This document shows positions 53,417 to 60,842 of a stretch of DNA of 64,000 nt, piece after piece. This DNA comes from Clostridia bacterium (GTDB lineage: Bacteria; Bacillota; Clostridia; Christensenellales; Borkfalkiaceae). Location: positions 47,537 through 111,536 of the forward strand of contig JAFVQT010000028.1 in the NCBI GenBank assembly GCA_017504655.1, written 5' to 3'. The notes beneath the pieces were generated by a model, which saw only the letters and a list, made by a program, of their open reading frames with translations, did no database searches and was not told the DNA's origin. Within the stretch, counting starts at the first letter, position 1, and each line of letters opens with the position of its first letter. A program made the position numbers and the translations under genes.

Positions 53417-54655
53417 ATGAAAATAGCAGTTGCAGGTACCGGATACGTAGGGCTTTCAATGGCAGTGCTTTTATCACAAAAGCATGAGGTAAAGGCTGTT
53501 GATATTATTAAAGAAAAGGTTGATATGATAAATAACCGCATATCCCCTATTCAAGATGCTGAAATAGAAGAGTTTTTAGCTACTAAGAGTTTGAATTTAA
53601 CTGCTACCTTAGATGCAGAGTATGCATATAAGGATGCTGATTTTGTCGTTATTGCAGCTCCCACAAATTACGACAGCGAGAGGAATTTCTTTGACACGTC
53701 TGCCGTAGAGTCTGTTATCGATTTGGTTATTAAGCATAACCCAAACGCCATTATGGTTATAAAATCGACGATTCCCGTAGGATATACTGAGTCTATAAGA
53801 GCAAAAAAGGCAAGCAAAAATATTATTTTCAGTCCTGAGTTTTTAAGAGAAAGCAAGGCGTTGTATGACAACTTATATCCTTCACGCATTGTGGTGGGAA
53901 CGGATATGAACGATGCAAGACTTGTAGAAAAGGCGCATACCTTTGCAGCCTTATTGCAGGAGGGTGCCATTAAGGAAAACATTGATACTTTATTTATGGG
54001 CTTTACAGAGGCTGAGGCAGTTAAGCTTTTTGCAAACACTTATTTGGCATTGCGTGTATCGTATTTCAATGAATTGGATACCTATGCTGAGATGAAAGGG
54101 CTTGATACAAAGCAGATTATTAACGGAGTATGCTTGGATCCAAGAATAGGCAGTCATTATAACAATCCGTCGTTTGGATACGGTGGGTACTGTCTTCCTA
54201 AGGACACCAAGCAACTGCTCGCAAACTATCATGACGTGCCTGAAAATCTCATCGAAGCCATAGTTGAGTCGAACAGAACGAGAAAGGATTTTATAGCCGA
54301 CAGAGTTTTGAGAAAAGCAGGCTACTACGCGTACGGCGAGGGTAGTCGCTATGATAAGGGAAAAGAAAAGAGCGTTACTATAGGTGTGTTCAGGCTTACA
54401 ATGAAGTCTAATTCGGATAATTTCCGTCAAAGCTCTATTCAGGGGGTTATGAAAAGAGTTAAGGCAAAGGGCGCAAACGTTATTATATACGAGCCTACCT
54501 TATGTGACGGCGAAACCTTCTTTGGCAGTAAAATTGTAAACGATATAGAGGAGTTTAAAAAAAGCTCAGACGTAATTATTGCGAACAGATATAGCGATAC
54601 TTTAGAGGACGTTTTAGAAAAGGTTTACACGAGAGATTTATATTTCAGAGATTAG
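53417..54655 (+). CDS. ugd: UDP-glucose 6-dehydrogenase
   Basis: 412 aa. It makes UDP-GlcA from UDP-Glc with two NAD. The start [20 protein letters not shown] is typical of Ugd; ESTIP-like [34 protein letters not shown], and the catalytic Cys in [19 protein letters not shown]. The shorter nucleotide-binding end [19 protein letters not shown] is the form found in bacterial capsule operons. AAGGAG precedes the ATG. It is the last gene of the polysaccharide operon. Confidence 0.94.
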   Translation: MKIAVAGTGYVGLSMAVLLSQKHEVKAVDIIKEKVDMINNRISPIQDAEIEEFLATKSLNLTATLDAEYAYKDADFVVIAAPTNYDSERNFFDTSAVESVIDLVIKHNPNAIMVIKSTIPVGYTESIRAKKASKNIIFSPEFLRESKALYDNLYPSRIVVGTDMNDARLVEKAHTFAALLQEGAIKENIDTLFMGFTEAEAVKLFANTYLALRVSYFNELDTYAEMKGLDTKQIINGVCLDPRIGSHYNNPSFGYGGYCLPKDTKQLLANYHDVPENLIEAIVESNRTRKDFIADRVLRKAGYYAYGEGSRYDKGKEKSVTIGVFRLTMKSNSDNFRQSSIQGVMKRVKAKGANVIIYEPTLCDGETFFGSKIVNDIEEFKKSSDVIIANRYSDTLEDVLEKVYTRDLYFRD

Positions 54656-54703
54656 CAGTTGTAAAAAATAAACAATAAAATTTTAAAAAGAGTGTTAAAA
54701 CAC

Positions 54704-54732
54704 TTGCTTTATTTCATAATATTTGGTATAGT
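54704..54732 (+). promoter_or_regulatory. Promoter of the tRNA cluster
   Basis: TTGCTT (54704-54709), a 17-base spacer, TATAGT (54727-54732), 28 bases before tRNA-Val. Confidence 0.7.
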
Positions 54733-54760
54733 ATATAAGCACTTTCGAGTGCGAGTATAT

Positions 54761-54836
54761 GGGAGCATAGCTCAGTTGGGAGAGCATCTGCCTTACAAGC
54801 AGGGGGTCACAGGTTCGAGCCCTGTTGTTCCCACCA
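54761..54836 (+). tRNA. tRNA-Val (UAC)
   Basis: 76 bases including an encoded CCA. Acceptor GGGAGCA pairs with TGTTCCC (one G-U), the anticodon loop is CTTACAA with anticodon TAC, and the T-arm is CAGGTTCGAGCCCTG. First of three tandem tRNA genes. Confidence 0.96.
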
Positions 54837-54843
54837 TATATTT

Positions 54844-54918
54844 GCGGGAATGGCTCAGTGGTAGAGCGTCACCTTGCCAAGGTGAACGTCGCGAGTTCGA
54901 ATCTCGTTTCCCGCTCCA
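54844..54918 (+). tRNA. tRNA-Gly (GCC)
   Basis: 75 bases with an encoded CCA. Acceptor GCGGGAA / TTCCCGC, anticodon loop TTGCCAA with anticodon GCC, T-arm CGAGTTCGAATCTCG. Seven bases after tRNA-Val. Confidence 0.96.
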
Positions 54919-54923
54919 TAATC

Positions 54924-54998
54924 GGCGCTATAGCCAAGCGGTAAGGCCAAGGTCTGCAAAACCTTCATGCCCCGGTTCAAATCCGGGTGGCGCCTCCA
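54924..54998 (+). tRNA. tRNA-Cys (GCA)
   Basis: 75 bases with an encoded CCA. Acceptor GGCGCTA pairs with TGGCGCC (inner pair non-standard), anticodon loop CTGCAAA with anticodon GCA, T-arm CCGGTTCAAATCCGG. Confidence 0.95.
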
Positions 54999-55034
54999 AA
55001 AAATTCGACAAGTTTCGACTTGTCGAATTTTTTT
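54998..55034 (+). terminator. Terminator of the tRNA cluster
   Basis: AAATTCGACAAGT-TTCG-ACTTGTCGAATTT with flanking A-run and T-run, including a stable TTCG loop. Confidence 0.95.
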
Positions 55035-55068
55035 GGGTTCTTTGTCAAATGTTGGGGTGTAGCAATAC

Positions 55069-55106
55069 AAAAAAAGCACTTCAAAGCGAAGCGCTTTTCT
55101 TTTTTT
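55069..55106 (+). terminator. Second hairpin with T-run
   Basis: AAAAGCACTTC pairs with GAAGCGCTTTT (one mismatch), then CTTTTTTT. A backup terminator with no gene between it and the first. Confidence 0.7.
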
Positions 55107-55176
55107 AAGCTGTTTCTCAGGGTAAAATTAAGGGGAATTATATGTTGAATTTTCATCAAATTCGATATCTTATAAC

Positions 55177-55205
55177 TTGCTTATTATTTATTATAATGCT
55201 ATAAT
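55177..55205 (+). promoter_or_regulatory. Promoter of the threonine-aldolase-like gene
   Basis: TTGCTT (55177-55182), a 17-base spacer, TATAAT (55200-55205). Confidence 0.7.
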
Positions 55206-55221
55206 ACAAGTGAGGTGCAAT

Positions 55222-56253
55222 ATGAAACTTTTTATAAACGATTATCAAGAGGGCTGTTTGCCCGAAATACTTCAAAAATTATACGATAATAATTATGTAG
55301 CAAATAGTGGTTACGGCACGGATAAGGTGTGCGACAATGCAAGAGGACTTATAAAAAAGGCAGTTAACAGAGAAGACGTAGACGTGCATTTTATCGCAGG
55401 TGGAACACTTACCAACAAAATTGTAATCAGTTCGTTTTTAAGGCCGTTTGAAGGGGTTATTTGCGCGGATACCGCCCATATTGCAACACATGAAACGGGT
55501 GCAATAGAAAGTGGCGGTCATAAGGTTTTAACCGTTCCAAATAAAGACGGAAAAATATCAGCTGACGACGTAAAAAGGCTTGTTAAAGAGCATATAGAGG
55601 GACTTTCTGTCGAGCATACTGTAAAACCCGGTATGGTTTACATATCTCAATCAACCGAAATGGGTACGGTTTATACTCTTGCAGAGATTAAGGCGTTAAG
55701 CTATGCATGCAAAGCGTGCGGATTGCTGTTTTATATTGACGGAGCAAGAATTTTATACTCGCTTTTCAGCAAAGACTGTGATTTTACCTTAGTGGATATA
55801 GCAGGTCTTTGCGATGTGTTCTATATAGGAGGAACAAAGGTCGGTGCGTTGCTTGGCGAGGCGTTGGTTATAGTAAATCCAAGGCTTAAAGAGCATTTCA
55901 GATATATCTTAAAGCAAAACGGTGCGCTTATGGCAAAGGGATTTGTGATGGGAGCTCAGTTTGAAGGGCTTTTTGAAAACGGTAACTACGTGCGATATTG
56001 CAAAAGAGCAGTTGAAAATGCTGACAAGATAAGAGAGGTATTAAAGGAAAAGGGCGTTGAGTTTGAAAGTAATGCAAGCGATACGCAAACGTTTGCAATA
56101 TTTACTGAGGAGCAATATAACGCCTTAGTGACCCGCTTTGATTTTGGCGGAGCAACTAAAAAAGACGGAAAGGCTTACGCAAGAATTTGTACTTCATGGG
56201 CAACCTCTGATAAGGATATGAAGGCTCTTTTAGAAGCCTTATCAAATTTGTAA
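55222..56253 (+). CDS. Threonine aldolase family PLP enzyme
   Basis: 343 aa from ATG 55222 (TGAGGTG before it); the frame is open from 55177 but that codon is the -35 box. It is of the beta-eliminating lyase / low-specificity L-threonine aldolase group, which cleaves threonine to glycine and acetaldehyde. NSGYGTDKVCDNARGLIKKA replaces the usual YGxD start. The PLP Lys is in VFYIGGTKVGALLGEALV near residue 206. The clade is the long 'aminotransferase V-like' one, so other beta-hydroxy amino acids may be the real substrates. Confidence 0.82.
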   Translation: MKLFINDYQEGCLPEILQKLYDNNYVANSGYGTDKVCDNARGLIKKAVNREDVDVHFIAGGTLTNKIVISSFLRPFEGVICADTAHIATHETGAIESGGHKVLTVPNKDGKISADDVKRLVKEHIEGLSVEHTVKPGMVYISQSTEMGTVYTLAEIKALSYACKACGLLFYIDGARILYSLFSKDCDFTLVDIAGLCDVFYIGGTKVGALLGEALVIVNPRLKEHFRYILKQNGALMAKGFVMGAQFEGLFENGNYVRYCKRAVENADKIREVLKEKGVEFESNASDTQTFAIFTEEQYNALVTRFDFGGATKKDGKAYARICTSWATSDKDMKALLEALSNL

Positions 56254-56258
56254 AGTGC

Positions 56259-56287
56259 TTGAAATAAATTTCTGATTATGGTATAAT
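56259..56287 (+). promoter_or_regulatory. Promoter of the DUF1292 gene
   Basis: TTGAAA (56259-56264), a 17-base spacer, TATAAT (56282-56287). Confidence 0.75.
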
Positions 56288-56317
56288 AACTACAAAGTAG
56301 AAAAAGGAGCAAAAAAG

Positions 56318-56626
56318 ATGAAAAAATACGACAATGAAATAGATAAGCTTTTTGATGAGGAAAATACCGAGCCTATTTATCTTTATGACGACAATGACAA
56401 AGAAATTGCCTTTGAGCAGATTGCAGTTATCCCTAAGGGCGATGAGATTTTCGCAATATTAAAGCCCATTGAGCCGATGGACGGAGTAGAAGAGGACGAG
56501 GCTCTTGTATTTGTAATAGGCGAGGACGAGAACGGCGAGGAGATGATGGAGCTTTTAGATGACGAGGACGAGGTTGATGAAATCTTCGGACTGTACTATA
56601 AGCTTTTAGAGGAAAACGAAGACTGA
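56318..56626 (+). CDS. DUF1292 family small acidic protein
   Basis: 102 aa, extremely acidic. IYLYDDNDKEIAFEQIAVIP and EDEALVFVIGEDENGEE fit the DUF1292 (YrzB-like) family found throughout Bacillota, whose function is unknown. AAGGAG precedes the ATG. It has its own promoter and a bidirectional terminator, and here it is away from the yrrK/alaS neighbourhood where the family often sits. Confidence 0.85.
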   Translation: MKKYDNEIDKLFDEENTEPIYLYDDNDKEIAFEQIAVIPKGDEIFAILKPIEPMDGVEEDEALVFVIGEDENGEEMMELLDDEDEVDEIFGLYYKLLEENED

Positions 56627-56639
56627 TTTAAAGCATTAT

Positions 56640-56683
56640 AAAACCCCTGAATAGGTGATAATCAACCTATTCAGGGGTTTTTG
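56640..56683. terminator. Bidirectional terminator
   Basis: AAACCCCTGAATAGGT / ACCTATTCAGGGGTTT, a 16-bp stem with T-rich tails on both strands, shared by the DUF1292 gene and the FAD enzyme gene. Confidence 0.92.
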
Positions 56684-56694
56684 TTATAAATTAA

Positions 56695-58062
56695 TTATTT
56701 GCTTGCAATATTTCTTGCAACGTGCACACCGCTCGCAGACGCGTGAGAAAGGGAGTGTGTGATACCGCTACCGTCGCCTATGATATATAAGCCTTTGTGA
56801 CAGCATTCGAGATTCTCATCAACCGAAACCTCCATATTGTAGAACTTAACTTCAACGCCGTACAAAAGAGTATCATCGTTAGCCATACCCGGGGCAATCT
56901 TATCGAGGGCGTAAATCATTTCGATAATACCGTCTAAAAGACGTTTAGGAAGAACTAAGCTAAGGTCACCCGGAGTTGCAGTCATAGTAGGAGTTGTGAA
57001 CGATTCCTCAATTCTCTTCGGTGTACTTCTTTGACCTCTGATAAGGTCGCCAAAGCGCTGAACCATAACGCCACCGCCAAGCATATTGCTGAGCCTTGCT
57101 ATAGACTCTGCGTAGCCTGTAGAATCCTTAAACGGCTCCGAAAAATGCTTTGCAACGAGTAAAGCGAAGTTTGTGTTTCCCGTTTGCTTAGCGGGGTCTT
57201 CGTAGCTGTGTCCGTTTACGGTTACAATACCGTTTGTGTTTTCGCTGACAACCTCGCCCTTAGGGTTCATACAGAATGTTCTTACCTTATCGCCGTATTT
57301 TTGAGTACGGTAAACTATTTTGCTCTCATATAGCTCGTCGGTAAGGTGGGAGAAAATCTCCGCGGGGATTTCAACTCTTACGCCGATATCAACACGGTTG
57401 GATTGGGTAGGGATAGCCATTTCGTTGCAAACCTTTTCCATCCATTTGCTACCGCTTCTGCCAACCGACACGATACAATATTTACAAGTGTATTCCTTGT
57501 TGTTACAAACGACGGTGTATCCACCGTTTTCTGCCTTTATGTGCTCAACTGCGCTATCAAAGAAAAACTCAACCTTTTCCTTAAGGTGATTATATAAATT
57601 TTGAAGAACAACGTAGTTTATATCCGTGCCGAGGTGACGGACGGAAGCGTCTAAAAGGTGTAAATCGTTTTGCATACAGATTTTCTTGAATTTAGAGCCG
57701 GCTGTTGAGTAAAGCTTTGTGCCCTCGCCACCGAAACGCAAATTGATATCGTCTACGTAGTGCATAAGCTCCATTGCCTTTTTTTTGCCGATATATTCGT
57801 ACAACGTACCGCCAAAATCGTTGGTTATGTTATACTTGCCGTCAGAAAAAGCACCGGCACCGCCAAAGCCACTCATAATAGAGCAGTGCTTGCAGTTTAT
57901 ACAAGCTTTGATTTTGTCGCCGTCGATAGGACATTTGCGTTTATGTAAGGGATTACCCGCCTCAAAAACGGCAATCTTTAAGTCGGGTCTTTTTTCGCTA
58001 AGCTCGTAAGCCGAGAATATTCCGCCGGGACCTGCGCCTATAATAATAACGTCATAATTCAT
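56695..58062 (-). CDS. FAD-dependent dehydrogenase (COG2509 type)
   Basis: 455 aa. The N-terminal dinucleotide motif is YDVIIIGAGPGGIFSAYELS. A four-Cys stretch follows, KACINCKHCSIMSGFGGAGA, with GAFSDGKYNI typical of the uncharacterised COG2509 'FAD-dependent dehydrogenase' group in clostridia. The end has GLYIIGDGSGITHSLSHASA, the FAD-contacting GD motif. Substrate unknown. The minus-strand start has AGGAGAA upstream. Single gene; divergent from alr. Confidence 0.87.
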   Translation of the reverse strand: MNYDVIIIGAGPGGIFSAYELSEKRPDLKIAVFEAGNPLHKRKCPIDGDKIKACINCKHCSIMSGFGGAGAFSDGKYNITNDFGGTLYEYIGKKKAMELMHYVDDINLRFGGEGTKLYSTAGSKFKKICMQNDLHLLDASVRHLGTDINYVVLQNLYNHLKEKVEFFFDSAVEHIKAENGGYTVVCNNKEYTCKYCIVSVGRSGSKWMEKVCNEMAIPTQSNRVDIGVRVEIPAEIFSHLTDELYESKIVYRTQKYGDKVRTFCMNPKGEVVSENTNGIVTVNGHSYEDPAKQTGNTNFALLVAKHFSEPFKDSTGYAESIARLSNMLGGGVMVQRFGDLIRGQRSTPKRIEESFTTPTMTATPGDLSLVLPKRLLDGIIEMIYALDKIAPGMANDDTLLYGVEVKFYNMEVSVDENLECCHKGLYIIGDGSGITHSLSHASASGVHVARNIASK

Positions 58063-58187
58063 AAATTTTCTCCTAAAATACTTTTCAAGTATACAACCAT
58101 ATCACATTATATCATCTATAATCAAAAATTTCAAGGTTTTTTAAATAATTTAATTGTTTAATTAATATAGTAAACCGAGGAAGTGCT

Positions 58188-59288
58188 TTGAATTATAGAA
58201 ATTGGTGTGAAATTGATTTAGGTCAAATAAAGCAAAACTATCGGCTTATGAAAAGAAGGGCGTTAAAAAATCAGCAGATAATGGCAGTGGTAAAGGCAAA
58301 CGCATACGGACACGGCAGTCAAGAGGTTTCAAGGGCATTGCAAGAGGAGGGATGTGATTTTTTCGCTGTCGCCACGCTTGAAGAGGGAGTCGAGCTTAGA
58401 AATGTCGGTATTAAAGGTGAAATTTTAGTGCTTGGCTATACACCGTATTGTCAGCTTGAAAATCTGGTGAGGCTTAATTTAAGTCAAACAGCTTATTCAA
58501 TGGAGTACTTTGAGATTTTGTCACAGGTCAGGCTACCTATAAAAATTCACCTTGCTTTTGATACGGGTATGAACAGGCTTGGCTTTAACGCAGGTAACGG
58601 TGAATCGTCAGGGTATTTGCTGTCATTGGCTAAAGGGCTCATCATAGAGGGGGCTTTTACTCATTTAAGCTGTGCAGACGACGAAAAAAGCGATTGGTTT
58701 ACAAAAAATCAGATAGAAAAATTTAAAGGCATTATAAAGATGCTCCCAAATTCCGTAAGGTACGTTCATTTTGCAAATTCAAGTGGCTATTTTAGGTTTA
58801 ACGACGGCTTTTCTAATTTAGTAAGGCTTGGCGGTTGTATTTACGGCTTAGGAAATGTTGGTGGAATTAAACCGGTTTTGAAGTGGAAAAGTATAATTAT
58901 TATGCTTAAATTAATCAAAAAAGGTGATTACGTAGGCTACGGACTTTCTTTTAAGGCAGATAAAGATATTACGGTGGCAACAGTTTCGTGTGGGTATGCA
59001 GACGGCTACTCAAGAGGGCTTTCAGGCGTTGGTAAGGTAGTTGTTAAGGATAAAACAGCACCTATAATAGGCAGAATATGTATGGATATGCTTATGGTAG
59101 ACGTAAGCGGGATAGACGGTATTCGGCTTGGTGAGGAGGTGACCTTAATTGGCGATAAATATACAGCAAAAGATATGGCTAAAGGCCTTGCTACAATTGA
59201 TTACGAAATAACCTGCAATATATCGCAAAGGGTTAAAAGGGTATACGCAGACAAAGATGAAAGCAGTCGTAAAAATTTTAAATTTTAA
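58188..59288 (+). CDS. alr: Alanine racemase
   Basis: 366 aa PLP enzyme giving D-alanine for peptidoglycan. The PLP Lys is in IMAVVKANAYGHGS near residue 36; the opposite-face catalytic Tyr is in the YVGYGLSFKAD segment near residue 248, and IGRICMDMLMVDVSG is the dimer-interface signature. The start is TTG 188 bases into the 58.0-kb line (58188) after GAGGAAG; no in-frame ATG precedes the conserved NYRNWCEIDLGQIKQNY. Its last codons overlap the promoter of the next gene. Confidence 0.94.
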   Translation: MNYRNWCEIDLGQIKQNYRLMKRRALKNQQIMAVVKANAYGHGSQEVSRALQEEGCDFFAVATLEEGVELRNVGIKGEILVLGYTPYCQLENLVRLNLSQTAYSMEYFEILSQVRLPIKIHLAFDTGMNRLGFNAGNGESSGYLLSLAKGLIIEGAFTHLSCADDEKSDWFTKNQIEKFKGIIKMLPNSVRYVHFANSSGYFRFNDGFSNLVRLGGCIYGLGNVGGIKPVLKWKSIIIMLKLIKKGDYVGYGLSFKADKDITVATVSCGYADGYSRGLSGVGKVVVKDKTAPIIGRICMDMLMVDVSGIDGIRLGEEVTLIGDKYTAKDMAKGLATIDYEITCNISQRVKRVYADKDESSRKNFKF

Positions 59289-59289
59289 C

Positions 59290-59318
59290 TTGACATAAAT
59301 AAAAAAGAAAGGTATAAT
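59290..59318 (+). promoter_or_regulatory. Consensus promoter of the two-HTH regulator
   Basis: TTGACA (59290-59295), a 17-base spacer, TATAAT (59313-59318). Both hexamers are perfect. It starts immediately after the alr stop. Confidence 0.9.
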
Positions 59319-59329
59319 TAAAGTGTAAT

Positions 59330-59408
59330 TTCGTTTAAACGAACAAATACAATGTAAAATATTTCGTTTGGACGAAATAGAAATTTAATATAATTTCGTT
59401 CAAACGAA
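59330..59408. promoter_or_regulatory. Three operator palindromes in the 5' leader
   Basis: TTCGTTTAAACGAA (59330-59343), TTTCGTTTGGACGAAA (59362-59377) and TTTCGTTCAAACGAA (59394-59408). Centres are about 33 and 32 bases apart, close to three helical turns, all downstream of the predicted start site and ending just before the ribosome site. Likely autoregulatory. Confidence 0.85.
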
Positions 59409-59420
59409 GAGGAAGATAGG

Positions 59421-60641
59421 ATGAATTGGATAACCGTAAAACAGGCGTCGGAAAAATGGGGAGTAACTCCGAGAAGAGTGCAGGAGCTTTGCAAGGAAGA
59501 TAAGATAAAAGGAGCAATGAGATGGGAAAGAACATGGATGATTCCTTCTTACGCCGTGTTGCCGTCTTCGTCTAAGGGTGAAAATCCAAGCATGCCAATG
59601 CCTAAAAAGAGCCCGTTTTTAGATATGACAAGCTTGTATAACAAGGCGGGTGAAGCCGATAAAATTGCCGAGCTTTTAGTAAATAATCCGGAGGCAAAGG
59701 CTCTTTTTGAAGCTCAGATTGCATATCGTAGGGGTGAAATTGACAAGGTTTACGATAAGGCGAGGTATTTTTTAAATTCTCATTCCGGTTTTTACGCAAT
59801 ACTCAGCGGGGGCTTGATTTTATCCCAGGTGGCAATGTGGCGTGGCGACGTTAAGCTCTGGTATGAGGCAAAAAGACATATATTTGAGGTGCCGTGCAAA
59901 ACCCAAGGAGATAGAGAAATAGTGTCGCTTGCCCTTGCGATAATAGATAGCTCGGTATACGATAATAAGGATTATCCCGAGTGGTTTAAAAGAGGTAATT
60001 TTGAAAGCTTGCCTGCAGATGCGCACCCCGCTACAAAGGTTTACTATGCAAAATATCTGCATATAGTAGCCTTTGCAATAGCCTCAAAGCAAACGGAATT
60101 AGAAGGAATTCAAGGCTTGGCACTTATGAAAATGCTGCCAAATACTATAGAGCCTATGATAACCCAAGCCGTAGTAGATAAAACTGTAATTCCCGAGATA
60201 TTTTTAAGGCTGTCGTGTGCCGTTGCATACCATTACAGTGGTGAAAAAGCAAGCGCTATCGAGCATATAGATAAAGCTATTAAGCTTGCTTTGGCAGACG
60301 GCTTATACGGTATTTTAGTTGAATATATGCGTCATTTTGACAGCTTGTTTGAAGAGAGATTGGCTCTTGCAGACGAAAATGCAGTTATTATAATAAAGGA
60401 GCTATACAGCACGTATAGCATTGGTTGGGCAAAGCTGAGCAGTGCAGTGAGAAACCGTTATATTGCTACAAATCTGCTTCCCAGAGAGCGAGAGGTTGCA
60501 AAGCTCGTAGCCTTTGGATTTACCAGTAAGGAGATAGCTAATATGCTTTACGTTTCTGAGTCTACGGTAAAGCAGACTGTGCAAAAAATTGTCCAAAAAA
60601 CAGGAGTAAAGGATAGGTCTGAGTTTTCGGATATACTTTAA
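59421..60641 (+). CDS. Regulator with N-terminal excisionase-like and C-terminal LuxR HTH
   Basis: 406 aa. Residues 1-50 (WITVKQASEKWGVTPRRVQE, then LCKEDKIKGAMRWERTWMIP) are an excisionase/MerR-like winged HTH. The middle (about 70-330) is all-helical and TPR-like (AYRRGEIDKVYDKARYFLN). The end is a LuxR/GerE HTH: LPREREVAKLVAFGFTSKEI and ANMLYVSESTVKQTVQKI. No receiver or known ligand domain. Two separate DNA-binding domains on one chain are unusual. GAGGAAG precedes the ATG. Flanked by alr and a surface lipoprotein, both envelope-related. Confidence 0.82.
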   Translation: MNWITVKQASEKWGVTPRRVQELCKEDKIKGAMRWERTWMIPSYAVLPSSSKGENPSMPMPKKSPFLDMTSLYNKAGEADKIAELLVNNPEAKALFEAQIAYRRGEIDKVYDKARYFLNSHSGFYAILSGGLILSQVAMWRGDVKLWYEAKRHIFEVPCKTQGDREIVSLALAIIDSSVYDNKDYPEWFKRGNFESLPADAHPATKVYYAKYLHIVAFAIASKQTELEGIQGLALMKMLPNTIEPMITQAVVDKTVIPEIFLRLSCAVAYHYSGEKASAIEHIDKAIKLALADGLYGILVEYMRHFDSLFEERLALADENAVIIIKELYSTYSIGWAKLSSAVRNRYIATNLLPREREVAKLVAFGFTSKEIANMLYVSESTVKQTVQKIVQKTGVKDRSEFSDIL

Positions 60642-60697
60642 AAGTACAAAAAAGATAGCACAAAAAAGCCTTTTCTTGCTATTGCATTTTAACCCTC

Positions 60698-60744
60698 ATA
60701 TCCCGTATACTGTTAGAGGAAGCAGCGTACGGGATATTTTTATT
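60698..60744 (+). terminator. Terminator after the regulator
   Basis: ATATCCCGTA (60698-60707) and TACGGGATAT (60728-60737) form a perfect 10-bp stem with a 20-base loop, then TTTTT. Confidence 0.8.
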
Positions 60745-60842
60745 GATAACGATGTATAAAGCATGCGTATCACCGTGCGGTACAGCACTACTGTAAAAGC
60801 TGAAAAATCCAACTAAAATATTAATCTGTAAGGAGAAATAAA

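Noticed and set aside
54692..55108. 138-aa ORF over the tRNA cluster
   Set aside because: It reads straight through three tRNA genes and a terminator; not a protein gene.
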